Source: Pseudomonadota bacterium
Lineage (GTDB): Bacteria; Desulfobacterota; Desulfobulbia; Desulfobulbales; Desulfocapsaceae
Reading direction: 5' to 3'
Assembly: GCA_018820855.1 (NCBI GenBank)
Contig: JAHJNL010000067.1
Location: forward strand, 1-64,000
Length of the DNA stretch: 64,000 nucleotides
Shown: in pieces, positions 35,490-43,507 of the stretch
Position numbering within the stretch: position 1 is the first letter of the stretch
How the letters are laid out: the number at the start of each line of letters is the position of its first letter
Notes under the pieces: generated by a model
Told to the model about the DNA's origin: nothing
What the model saw: the letters and a program-made list of their open reading frames with translations, nothing else
Databases searched by the model: none
Position numbers and translations under genes: made by a program

Positions 35490-37154
35490 CTACCTCATTT
35501 CAACAATCTTTGTTTCACCCACATAGTCCCGAGGTTCAAAGCCAGTCATAGTGGTCATCTTCCTGGTCAACGCTCCGATTTCTTTAAGATTTCTGACAAT
35601 TGTTTTTACTTCATTTATCAATTCCGTCTTCTCCAGATCCTCTTCAAGCAGCTGAGCCGTTCCCAAGGCCGCAAACAGGGGGGTGTTGATCTCGTGAGCA
35701 ACTGTTCCGGCCAGCTCCACCACCCCTTGCAGCTTGACCCGTTCCAGCTGTTCTTCTTCCAGCTGCCGTTTAGCAGTTACATCACGAATTACCTCAATGA
35801 CATACTCGATCTCTCCGTCCGAACCGAGCATAGGTGAAGCTGTACGCTCATACCAGCGCACACCGTCTTTCTGAAGAGTCTGATGAGTATAAGTGCAGGT
35901 GTCCCCCGTCTCCAGGACCTTGCTCACCGGGCAATTCTGGTCATCGCATTCCTGATCCTGCCAGAGCTCATGATAATCACAACCCAGCAGCTCATTTTCT
36001 GAACGATTCATCACCTGCTGAAAAACCTTGTTCACCAGGACCAGGTGTTTATCCTTATCGAGCACCAACAGTTGCGGCCTGATACAGTCAAGGATATTCG
36101 TGAGAAATCGCTCATTTTCCTCGATCTGGTTAAAAAGCAAAGTAATCTGCTGATAGGTCTTGGCATTACGGATGGCAGCCCCCCCGGCCTCGGCCACGGT
36201 CACGGCAAAATTGATCTCACTGCTGGTAAAACAGCGAGGTACATCAGAAAGGATACGGAGCACTCCGATGACATCCTGTTCCGCCTTGATAGGAACGGAA
36301 AGCAGGGATTTGATCCCTTCTTCTTCCATATATTTTTTATAAAAAATCCGCGGATCGCGGCTTACATCATAGATGGAAGCCGGAGAACCGGACAGGGCGG
36401 CCTCCACATTTTTTTCATTCTCCACCCTCCCCCGTCGAAGATAGCGCTCAGACAAACCGTGGGAGGCCACCAGTTCCAGCTGATTAGTCTGGGGCTTGAG
36501 CAGACGGATGGTACAGCCCTTGCAGTCCAGAGAATAAGGCAGGCGTTCTACAATGGTATCAAGTACTGCCGACAGGTCGAGACTGGAATTAAACAGGGTG
36601 GAAATCTCCTGCACCTCCTTCATAAAATCAACCTGGTTCTCCATTTCCTTGAACATCCTGCCGTTGGAAATGGCAATGCCCACCTGTTCGGCGAGTGCCA
36701 TGGAAAAAGAAATCTCCTCAGCTGTAAAGATTCTATTCTTCCGCGTCAGGAGGCGAAGAATGCCGATAATCGAATCCTGAAAAAGAATAGGCAGGGTGAG
36801 AACGCTTTTAACCCCCTCACTCTGAACCAGTTGCTGATCACCATGCGCTGTTTCTCGATCAACATCGATCTTGGCCACCGGATATCCGGAACGGATAACC
36901 TCCATTGTTTCTTCAGTGTCAATGGTATAACGGGAAAGATACTCTGCAGAAAGTCCGTGGCCGGCACCCATAACAAACTGACCGGTTTCGGCATCCAGCA
37001 GGCGGATAGTAGCCGCGTCAACAGCCAAAAGATCAGGCAGACTACGGACGACAGTATCCATAACCTGTTGATGATCAAGCACCATGGAGGTCAGCTTAGT
37101 TACCTTTTGAAAGACCTCGAGATACTCCTGTTCCCTTATTCGCGGCAAAGACAT
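35490..37154 (-). CDS. GAF-GAF-PAS-HisKA protein without ATPase domain
   Basis: ATG follows GGAGCAGGAT. Two GAF domains (residues ~10-165 and ~180-335) are similar to each other (RLLDAETGQFVMGAGHGLSA versus RLLKPQTNQLELVASHGLSE), suggesting internal duplication. A PAS domain (~350-465) follows, then an H-box VELAGTVAHEINTPLF with His487. Only 67 residues remain after the His, ending GETKIVEMR, with no N, G1 or G2 boxes. The downstream 180 bp holds no obvious continuation in another frame. It may be phosphorylated by another kinase, or act as a dimerising sensor. Confidence 0.87.
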   Translation of the reverse strand: MSLPRIREQEYLEVFQKVTKLTSMVLDHQQVMDTVVRSLPDLLAVDAATIRLLDAETGQFVMGAGHGLSAEYLSRYTIDTEETMEVIRSGYPVAKIDVDRETAHGDQQLVQSEGVKSVLTLPILFQDSIIGILRLLTRKNRIFTAEEISFSMALAEQVGIAISNGRMFKEMENQVDFMKEVQEISTLFNSSLDLSAVLDTIVERLPYSLDCKGCTIRLLKPQTNQLELVASHGLSERYLRRGRVENEKNVEAALSGSPASIYDVSRDPRIFYKKYMEEEGIKSLLSVPIKAEQDVIGVLRILSDVPRCFTSSEINFAVTVAEAGGAAIRNAKTYQQITLLFNQIEENERFLTNILDCIRPQLLVLDKDKHLVLVNKVFQQVMNRSENELLGCDYHELWQDQECDDQNCPVSKVLETGDTCTYTHQTLQKDGVRWYERTASPMLGSDGEIEYVIEVIRDVTAKRQLEEEQLERVKLQGVVELAGTVAHEINTPLFAALGTAQLLEEDLEKTELINEVKTIVRNLKEIGALTRKMTTMTGFEPRDYVGETKIVEMR

Positions 37155-37273
37155 ATCCTGCTCCGATTCAGATCGTTGTCATACTCAGGAAAATTGAAGA
37201 AAAGGGAGGGGACGCTGAAGAGAAAATCGAATTCAACAAAATAGCAATACAATTTCAGCTTGTTGAAAGGGTG

Positions 37274-37570
37274 TCACAAACGAGCAGGAAGGCATGCTGA
37301 TTCTATGATAAAACCTGAGTTGCCAACAAATCCGGCCAGAAAATGCCCTGCAAGATCCTCAACATCCAAATAACTTATTAATATATACGAAGCGGGCTAC
37401 CCACTGAATTAAAATACGCTTTGCCGCACACCCCGTAAGCCCCAACAAAGGGCTGCAGTAAAAGGCATGGGCCAGTTGATGATAGTACAGACCTTTCGGG
37501 TTGCTTTGGCCAACGACCCAAGCAACCCGAAAGACACAGTCAGTACCAAAAGGAGGAGAAACTGGAACAT
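37274..37570 (-). pseudogene. Frameshifted remnant of an HQLAH membrane protein gene
   Basis: Three pieces in different frames match the intact protein encoded at 38323. A signal-like start MFQFLLLLVLTVSFGLLGSL (ATG at 37570) shifts frame near 37500 to NPKGLYYHQLAHAFY (intact: APEGIYVHQLAHIFF), then after a deletion a third frame gives GHFLAGFVGNSGFIIES (intact: GHWIGDVIDKDYFVTES), ending at 37274. So it was a paralogue and is now decayed. It sits 120 bp upstream of the HisKA protein gene just as the intact copy sits upstream of a kinase gene. Confidence 0.75.
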
Positions 37571-38322
37571 TCTGCGGTATTGTTACCAAAATCTATACAA
37601 CACCATACAACGCATTCAGACTTCCCACTAAAGCCGTTATTGCCTGCCCCTCCACAAGGACAGTGGCCCATGCCAATTAAATTAAAGCAAGCCTGATGCC
37701 AAAATACCAGAAAAATAAAAACAAAAAATATTACTCCTCTTATACCAGGAAGTTACTGCACAAATAATGCCGTACCGCCCTCTACCGGTATTGCCTGGGA
37801 ACAGCGATGCTTGCAACAATAAAGGTGCACTGCAACAAAATTGCCCGACCATCCAGAGTCAGCGCCTTCCATTAAATCCAGAAAAGGAGAACAGTGAAGT
37901 TATGTAACTAAAAAGGACACTAAAGACCATTCAGAACAAGCTTATCGAGGAAGGCATGGCCATCAAACACAAATCAGACTTCTGAATAAATTCACAGCCA
38001 GCTGGAGCAACAACAAAGTAGCACTGAAACTTTATTGTTGCAGTTTCAGCGTGGCTTCGACCTTTCTTTTTCTTTTTTTCTTTCCGCATATTCTCTTTCG
38101 TTTTTCAGTTAGCTTTCTATTATCACATGACAAAATAATTTTTCCATGTCCAACTTTGCTATCTGGCATTGCCTGTGCAAGATGTTATCTAAGATGTGGG
38201 CTTTCTGAAAAATACAAGTAAATGGAAGAACGGTCTTTTCTTGGCAATACTGTTGAAATCCAACCACTTGAAGAGTAAGCGCAGGTTTTCAGGACTGCCT
38301 CAGCAATGTTCATAGGAGCTCG
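37571..38322. other. Long intergenic region before the sulfur locus
   Basis: About 750 bp with no credible coding frame on either strand, beginning at the end of the decayed gene. It contains two sigma-54-like sequences (38164 and, weaker, 38242) and a T-rich stretch near 38060-38100. I see no RNA motif. Confidence 0.5.
38164..38179 (+). promoter_or_regulatory. Possible sigma-54 promoter for the sulfur locus
   Basis: TGGCATTGCCTGTGCA keeps the GG and GC doublets at sigma-54 spacing; the -12 element is TGCA rather than TTGCA. It would give a leader of about 133 bases before the ATG at 38323. A second, poorer candidate, TGGCAATACTGTTGAA, starts at 38242. Confidence 0.35.
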
Positions 38323-38793
38323 ATGATTCTTTTTAAAAAAATAAACAAGACACTCTGTCTCCTCCTCTCAGCGCTGATTGTTTATCCAGAGCAGGTGTGG
38401 GCGCTTCAATCCCATGCCGCCCCAGAAGGCATCTATGTGCACCAGTTGGCCCACATCTTTTTCCTGGCTGCTCTTTGCTATCTGTTCTGGGATATACGCA
38501 GGAGCTCTTTTCCCAGCAAGGGGTGGAGATTCCTCCAGATGTTCTGTGTTCTTATGGTGTTATGGAACATTGTAGCTTTCACTGGTCACTGGATAGGAGA
38601 TGTTATCGACAAGGATTATTTTGTCACAGAATCCGGGTACCTTTCAGCAAAAATAATAGGCCCGCTCAACACAATAAAACTGGTCTATTATTTTACCAAG
38701 CTTGATCACATATTCAGCGTTCCGGCTCTATTCTGCCTGTATCTCTGTATGCGTTCTCTCTACAAGACCTCATGCGGGGAGGAGAAGGCATGA
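38323..38793 (+). CDS. HQLAH-motif membrane protein, 156 aa
   Basis: ATG follows AGGAG. A signal segment (LCLLLSALIVYPEQVWA) is followed by the motif PEGIYVHQLAHIFF, then about three membrane helices (FFLAALCYLFWDI, MFCVLMVLWNIVAFTGHWIG, IFSVPALFCLYLCM). Conserved His in HQLAH and GHW suggest metal or haem binding in the membrane, but this is inference. Its stop overlaps the kinase ATG (ATGA), so the two are coupled; it is probably the kinase's sensory membrane subunit. A decayed paralogue is encoded at 37274-37570. Confidence 0.8.
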   Translation: MILFKKINKTLCLLLSALIVYPEQVWALQSHAAPEGIYVHQLAHIFFLAALCYLFWDIRRSSFPSKGWRFLQMFCVLMVLWNIVAFTGHWIGDVIDKDYFVTESGYLSAKIIGPLNTIKLVYYFTKLDHIFSVPALFCLYLCMRSLYKTSCGEEKA

Positions 38794-40358
38794 ACGGGTT
38801 ACCCATGTTCCCGGCAAATCTTACTGACATGGTCGGGTCTCTGCTCATTATTATTTTCTCTTTTCTCTCGCTTCGCTACGCCTATCTCTTAACAAAAAAA
38901 CAACCTGATAATTTTCTATGGGGTTTTCTTTTTTACTTCTGCATGACCCTCGCGGCCTTTGCCATCTCCAGAGCAATGGGCCACTTAGTCAAACAAGTTC
39001 TCTTTATCAGCGGAAACGAGACACAGTGGAAAATATTGGCACCATTGGCCGGCGGTTTTAATACCCTGCTCATGACCTCCCTTGCCGCCGTAACAATTTA
39101 CTACCACAAAGGCATTGAAGGGTATCGTGCCATTGAAACAAAAGCCAAAAGCCTCAAGATCGCTAACAAGAAGCTGGAGCGGACCGCCAGTCAACTCTAT
39201 GAAATGAACCTGCACCTGGAAGAAATGGTTGAAGATCGTACCAGAGAGCTCTCTGCTTCAGAGAAAAAGTTTCGAAATTTCTTCACTAATTCCAAAGACA
39301 TGGTTTATTTTTGTGACGCAGAAAACAGGCTGGTAAAAATGAACGCCTCCGGGCTTAAAATGCTCGGCTACTCCATCTCTAATCCTCCTCCTCTCACTCT
39401 TCACGATATGTTTCGCAATGAAGAAGATCTGGATAACTATTTTGAAGAAATCCTCGCCCACCATTTTATTGAAGATCTTGAGGTCGAATTTTCCATGGCT
39501 GACGGTACGGCCATCAACATTCTTCTCTCTGCAACCGCTGTTTATAACGATGCTGGTGTGTTCATAGGCTGTGAAGCTATTGCCAAGGATTTGACCCGGG
39601 TGAAGACCATGATGACCCAATTGGCTTCCAGCGAGAAAATGGCTTCAGTAGGTCAGATGGCAGCAGGGGTTGCCCATGAAATCAATACACCACTGGGGGT
39701 TATCCTGGGTTATTCCCAACTCCTGATGGATGATTTTCCACCTCAAACAGAAGTAGGACAGAACCTTCTGGTAATAGAACGTCAAACCAAGACATGCCGT
39801 AAGATTGTTGCAGACCTGCTCAAATTCTCCAGACAAGCGGAAAGCGCTAAAGAGGATATTTCAATCAATGAGGTCATGACTGATGTACTGGCCGTCAGCG
39901 AACATTCCCTGAACATGGATCATATCCAAGTACATCAGAACCTGACAAAAGACCTGAAAACCATTGTTGGTGATGCAGGAAAACTGCGACAGGTTTTTAT
40001 AAATTTTATCAACAATGCCCATCATGCAATGGAGGAGCAGGGAGGCGGAGAGCTGTTTGTGTCCACTCGAAGCAGGCACGACGGTAAAGAAATCGTAGCC
40101 ACTATTCGGGATACTGGCCACGGCATACCAGACAAGGTTCGCCCTAACATATTTGATCCTTTTTTCACAACCAAGACCGTCGGAAAAGGAACAGGCCTTG
40201 GTCTCTCTGTTTCCTATGGCATTGTTCAGGAACATGGAGGGATTATTGAGGTTGAAAGTCCGGTAGTCGACAAAGAAACCGGTGTGACCACACCGGGGAC
40301 GGCATTCCATGTGATTCTGCCAACGGCCTTGGTCGAGGCCCATGCTGTAAAGGCATAA
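38790..40358 (+). CDS. Membrane PAS histidine kinase of the sulfur locus
   Basis: I start at ATG 38790 because GGGGAGGAG directly precedes it and it overlaps the upstream stop; an ATG at 38772 is also in frame. About three N-terminal membrane helices (SLLIIIFSFLSLRYAY, WGFLFYFCMTLAAFAIS, LLMTSLAAVTIYY) precede a coiled coil, a PAS domain, H-box MAAGVAHEINTPLGVIL (His296) and an ATPase domain (NFINNAHHAM, RDTGHGIPDK, GKGTGLGLSVSYG). It has no large periplasmic domain, so sensing is likely in the membrane together with the HQLAH protein. The response regulator follows 30 bp downstream. Confidence 0.9.
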   Translation: MNGLPMFPANLTDMVGSLLIIIFSFLSLRYAYLLTKKQPDNFLWGFLFYFCMTLAAFAISRAMGHLVKQVLFISGNETQWKILAPLAGGFNTLLMTSLAAVTIYYHKGIEGYRAIETKAKSLKIANKKLERTASQLYEMNLHLEEMVEDRTRELSASEKKFRNFFTNSKDMVYFCDAENRLVKMNASGLKMLGYSISNPPPLTLHDMFRNEEDLDNYFEEILAHHFIEDLEVEFSMADGTAINILLSATAVYNDAGVFIGCEAIAKDLTRVKTMMTQLASSEKMASVGQMAAGVAHEINTPLGVILGYSQLLMDDFPPQTEVGQNLLVIERQTKTCRKIVADLLKFSRQAESAKEDISINEVMTDVLAVSEHSLNMDHIQVHQNLTKDLKTIVGDAGKLRQVFINFINNAHHAMEEQGGGELFVSTRSRHDGKEIVATIRDTGHGIPDKVRPNIFDPFFTTKTVGKGTGLGLSVSYGIVQEHGGIIEVESPVVDKETGVTTPGTAFHVILPTALVEAHAVKA

Positions 40359-40388
40359 AATTCATTTTGTTAGATCTTGGAGGAAATA

Positions 40389-40757
40389 ATGGCTGATATT
40401 TTAGCGCTTGATGATGTCCGCGATGCAACGGTTCTTATTGGTAAAATCTTAACAAAAAAAGGCCATACGGTACACACCTTCACAGAGGAAGACGATGCCA
40501 TAGCCCATGCCAAGAGCAATAAAGTCGATCTGGCCATCCTTGATATCAAGCTGAAAAAGATGAGCGGCGTTGAAGTCCTGGCAATTTTAAAAAATATTGA
40601 TCCAACGATGCGGGCCATCATTCTCACAGGATACCCAACAGTGGAAACAGCGCGAGAAGCCATCAGCCTTGGGGCCGATGAATACTGCGTAAAGCCCATT
40701 GATCGTGATGAACTTGAAGAAAAAGTAGAAAAGGTCCTTCTCATGTCGAGTAGATAG
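40389..40757 (+). CDS. Single-domain response regulator
   Basis: ATG at 40389 follows TTGGAGGAAATA. A stand-alone receiver of 122 residues: acidic pair in LALDDV, phospho-acceptor Asp in LAILDIKL (residue 48), Thr in IILTGYP and Lys in YCVKPIDRDE. It has no output domain, so it works by protein-protein contact or in a phosphorelay. It is the evident partner of the upstream kinase. Confidence 0.9.
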   Translation: MADILALDDVRDATVLIGKILTKKGHTVHTFTEEDDAIAHAKSNKVDLAILDIKLKKMSGVEVLAILKNIDPTMRAIILTGYPTVETAREAISLGADEYCVKPIDRDELEEKVEKVLLMSSR

Positions 40758-40856
40758 CGTGCTTTTAGCGACAAACAAAACGCAGGCAAAAACAAGGGAG
40801 GAAAAACCGTAAAAGTAAGAAGCAGCAAGACGAGTCAATGAAGTGTGTTGACTAAT

Positions 40857-40890
40857 GGGTACCTGTTTTTCAAGGTAGCCTGTTTGTATT
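40857..40890 (+). terminator. Weak terminator-like hairpin after the response regulator
   Basis: GGGTACCT and AGGTAGCC pair at seven of eight positions around an 8-base T-rich loop and are followed by TGTTTGTATT. Partial readthrough into the exporter gene at 40915 is likely. Confidence 0.4.
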
Positions 40891-40914
40891 AATCCGAACC
40901 AAGGAGTTATAATT

Positions 40915-42612
40915 ATGATGAAAGGTAAAAAACTGTCGATTGCCTTATCGGTGATTTCAATTCTCCTTTTTGCCTGGCAGAGCAGCTGTTTTGCCGAGGC
41001 AAAAATTTCTGCAGCAAACTATAAAGCTGGAGATACTGTCACCATCGAAGGACAGATTCCCCCCGGCCAAGAACTTTATATCGCTGTTGCCCAGCAGAAA
41101 ATGTTCAAAAGCTCAGACACAGAGGGTAAATTTGAGATAAAGAAACTGCCGCAGAAAGGAGAAAAATTTGGCTATACGCCAGATACCGCAATCCCCCCTC
41201 TCTATTACATGGTGACCACCAATCCTACTGCATTTGGTAAAAATGCAGATAAAAGATTTGGCGGGCCATCATTCCTGTTCAAAAAAGGAAGCGGCCTGTA
41301 CAATGCCACTATGTTCAAACTGAAAACAAGCTTTGATGATGTGGATGCCAAAGAAATGATGGGACCTATCAAAACTGCTGAACAGTGGAATTTCCTCAAA
41401 TTTGCCCATGAAGACTCATACGGTATCGACACCGTCGTTAAAGAGGGAAACAAAAAGGGTAAAGTTGTCATCTTTGCTCGGAGTGTCATTAGTGATGAAT
41501 CCAGTGGGAATTACTGGGATAAAGGAACTTCGATAAAACTTGACAAGGCTACCGGTCAATTTACAGCATCTTTCAAATCATTTCGCCATACCGCTCCTGA
41601 CACTGCTTTTGATGTCTATGTAAATGGTGCGAAAGCCGGTTCGTACAATATTGAGAAGAATGGCTTCTGGCTTGCCAAAGGGTATCGTTACATGAACCCC
41701 TTGATCATTGTCATTGGTGCCATTCTTGTCGGTACCTATTTCTCAATGATCGGTGCTGCCGGTGGTATGCTGATGGGTGCTTTTCAGGCCCTGTTCGTTC
41801 AGACTGCCGGTCCTGTCGGTATCAATGCCGCAAATGTTCTGCGTCCTTCAAATATTGCCCTTACCCTCTTCTCCCCCCTCGGTTCATTTTATCGTTTTGC
41901 CGTGGTTGAGAGACGTGTAGCCTGGCCGGTGGGTCTTTCTTTCGGTGCAGGTATTTTTATCGGTTCCATCTGGCTTGGCAGCTATGTCACCCAGTATCTC
42001 TCAATGGCGGCTTACAAAGAATGGCTGGGTATTCTGGTTGTGATCATGGGAATCAAAACTCTCATGGAACTGACTCCAGGAGCCATGAACAAGCGAAAAA
42101 ACATCAAAGCAATGACCCAAAAATTCAACGCTGCGGTCAAGAAGGCAAAAGAGACCGGCGGCGCTGTTGAAATGGGTTCAATTGAACCGGTTAAAACCGG
42201 CCTGACCGACTACCGTTTCAAATTCTGGGGTGAGGAGTTCAGAATCAATCCCCTGCTCTTTGCCTTTTTAGGAATTATTGTAGGTATTGTTTCCAGGGCA
42301 TTTGGTATTGGCGGTGGCTTTCTGTTAGTACCGATGATGACCACTATTGCCGCCCTGCCCATGTATGTTGCCGTGCCTATCTCTTTGATCGGTACCTGCT
42401 TTTCAAGTATCGGCTCTTTTATCGGCTACGTATTGAATGGCTACCTTCCTGACATGGTACTTGCCGGAGCCATTATTGTTGGTGGATTTGCCGGTGGTAT
42501 GCTCGGCAGCCGCTGTCAGAAGATGTTCAGTGAGAAAACTCTGAAGATCGTTCTGGCCTGTACACTGTTCTTCCTGTTCTTCCGGTTCCTGAAAATTGAG
42601 TACTGGATCTAA
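40915..42612 (+). CDS. TauE/SafE-family exporter with N-terminal periplasmic domain
   Basis: ATG follows AAGGAG. A signal peptide (1-25) leads to a ~230-residue periplasmic beta-rich region (YKAGDTVTIEGQIPPGQELY ... VYVNGAKAGSYNIEKNGFW), then two halves of a TauE/SafE permease: GTYFSMIGAAGGMLMGAF and GIVSRAFGIGGGFLLVPMM, the family's glycine-rich repeat. The cytosolic loop between the halves is unusually long (~80 residues). The family moves sulfite, sulfonates or related anions across the inner membrane. With a sulfur-type molybdoenzyme downstream, export of sulfite or another oxyanion is plausible. A terminator follows. Confidence 0.88.
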   Translation: MMKGKKLSIALSVISILLFAWQSSCFAEAKISAANYKAGDTVTIEGQIPPGQELYIAVAQQKMFKSSDTEGKFEIKKLPQKGEKFGYTPDTAIPPLYYMVTTNPTAFGKNADKRFGGPSFLFKKGSGLYNATMFKLKTSFDDVDAKEMMGPIKTAEQWNFLKFAHEDSYGIDTVVKEGNKKGKVVIFARSVISDESSGNYWDKGTSIKLDKATGQFTASFKSFRHTAPDTAFDVYVNGAKAGSYNIEKNGFWLAKGYRYMNPLIIVIGAILVGTYFSMIGAAGGMLMGAFQALFVQTAGPVGINAANVLRPSNIALTLFSPLGSFYRFAVVERRVAWPVGLSFGAGIFIGSIWLGSYVTQYLSMAAYKEWLGILVVIMGIKTLMELTPGAMNKRKNIKAMTQKFNAAVKKAKETGGAVEMGSIEPVKTGLTDYRFKFWGEEFRINPLLFAFLGIIVGIVSRAFGIGGGFLLVPMMTTIAALPMYVAVPISLIGTCFSSIGSFIGYVLNGYLPDMVLAGAIIVGGFAGGMLGSRCQKMFSEKTLKIVLACTLFFLFFRFLKIEYWI

Positions 42613-42643
42613 TGGGTAAGCAGATTATGTAACTACACAACAC

Positions 42644-42706
42644 GAAGTGGAACAGAGGCCGATTGCATCTCACAATGCTCTGCCTCTTTCCACTTCATAT
42701 TCTTTC
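42644..42706 (+). terminator. Hairpin terminator after the exporter gene
   Basis: GAAGTGGAACAGAGGC (42644-42659) pairs with GCCTCTTTCCACTTC (42682-42696) apart from one bulge, followed by ATATTCTTTC. It separates the exporter from the molybdoenzyme operon. Confidence 0.65.
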
Positions 42707-42844
42707 AAAGGTATCTCATAATTATCCTGCATTCTAAAATGCCAATTTATCTGGATCAGGAAAAACAATAGAACAACAACACTGGATGACAAGGTAACAT
42801 ACGACGTCACTTGCTGAGCAAACCTTTACGCTGATGGATTCATC

Positions 42845-43507
42845 ATGGAAACCTTTTTGGATGTGGTCTGGGAAAATTTATATGCAGCGCTTCTGTTCCT
42901 GGCTGAAAGCATGGATCATCTGCTTTCCCCGATACATACTGTTATAGGCCCCATGGCAGTGATTTTTTTACTCGCTTTGGCCACAGTAGTTACCACAAAA
43001 TTCTTAGGAAGGGTGTGCCGAACAAAACGACATATCTTGCTCGAGCAGAAATTTAATTACTGGCTCAGTGTCCGTGAAGAAGCCATGCAATGTGAAGATC
43101 GCGACAAAGGTAAGCGAATGGCCAGGAACATAGATCAGGCGACACTCAATCGTTCTTATTACGATTATTTTTTTGAAGGATTGTTACTCAGTCTGCTCAC
43201 CATGTATATGCCGATTCTTCTGGTGTTATCCTATGTCAATACCGCTTATCGCTCTGAGAGGCTTATGGCTCTGACCGGTAAAGAATATCTCATACGCTTC
43301 AACTCATCCGGTAGTGACCCCACGCTGATCGGTTCTGTTTTTTTCTTTTTTGTTTCTCTCCTCTCCCTCTATTTGGGCTGGTTTATCCTGAAAAATATTT
43401 TTGCACGGATGAAAAGAAACAAGGCGATGAACGAAGAAAAGCAGACGCCAACTACTCATTCCCCAGTGAACCCTAAACGCTTTTTTTTAGCGGAGGAACT
43501 CAAATGA
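42845..43507 (+). CDS. Membrane protein resembling the YidC/DUF106/EMC3 topology
   Basis: Order: N-terminal amphipathic stretch, membrane helix (GPMAVIFLLALATVVTTKFLG), a charged ~70-residue cytosolic helical hairpin (FNYWLSVREEAMQCEDRDKG), helix (LLLSLLTMYMPILLVLSYVN) and a final helix (SVFFFFVSLLSLYLGWFIL), with a basic tail. One span, helical hairpin, two spans is the core topology of Oxa1-superfamily proteins such as archaeal DUF106 and EMC3. I infer this from topology only. Its stop overlaps the molybdoenzyme ATG, so it is made together with that enzyme and may anchor or insert its partner. Confidence 0.7.
   Translation: METFLDVVWENLYAALLFLAESMDHLLSPIHTVIGPMAVIFLLALATVVTTKFLGRVCRTKRHILLEQKFNYWLSVREEAMQCEDRDKGKRMARNIDQATLNRSYYDYFFEGLLLSLLTMYMPILLVLSYVNTAYRSERLMALTGKEYLIRFNSSGSDPTLIGSVFFFFVSLLSLYLGWFILKNIFARMKRNKAMNEEKQTPTTHSPVNPKRFFLAEELK

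Noticed and set aside
36045-37244. 399-codon plus-strand frame
   Set aside because: Antisense to the GAF-GAF-PAS-HisKA gene; composition is that of a shadow frame.
38242-38257. Second sigma-54-like site TGGCAATACTGTTGAA
   Set aside because: The -12 GC doublet is replaced by GA; the site at 38164 fits better, so I did not list it separately.
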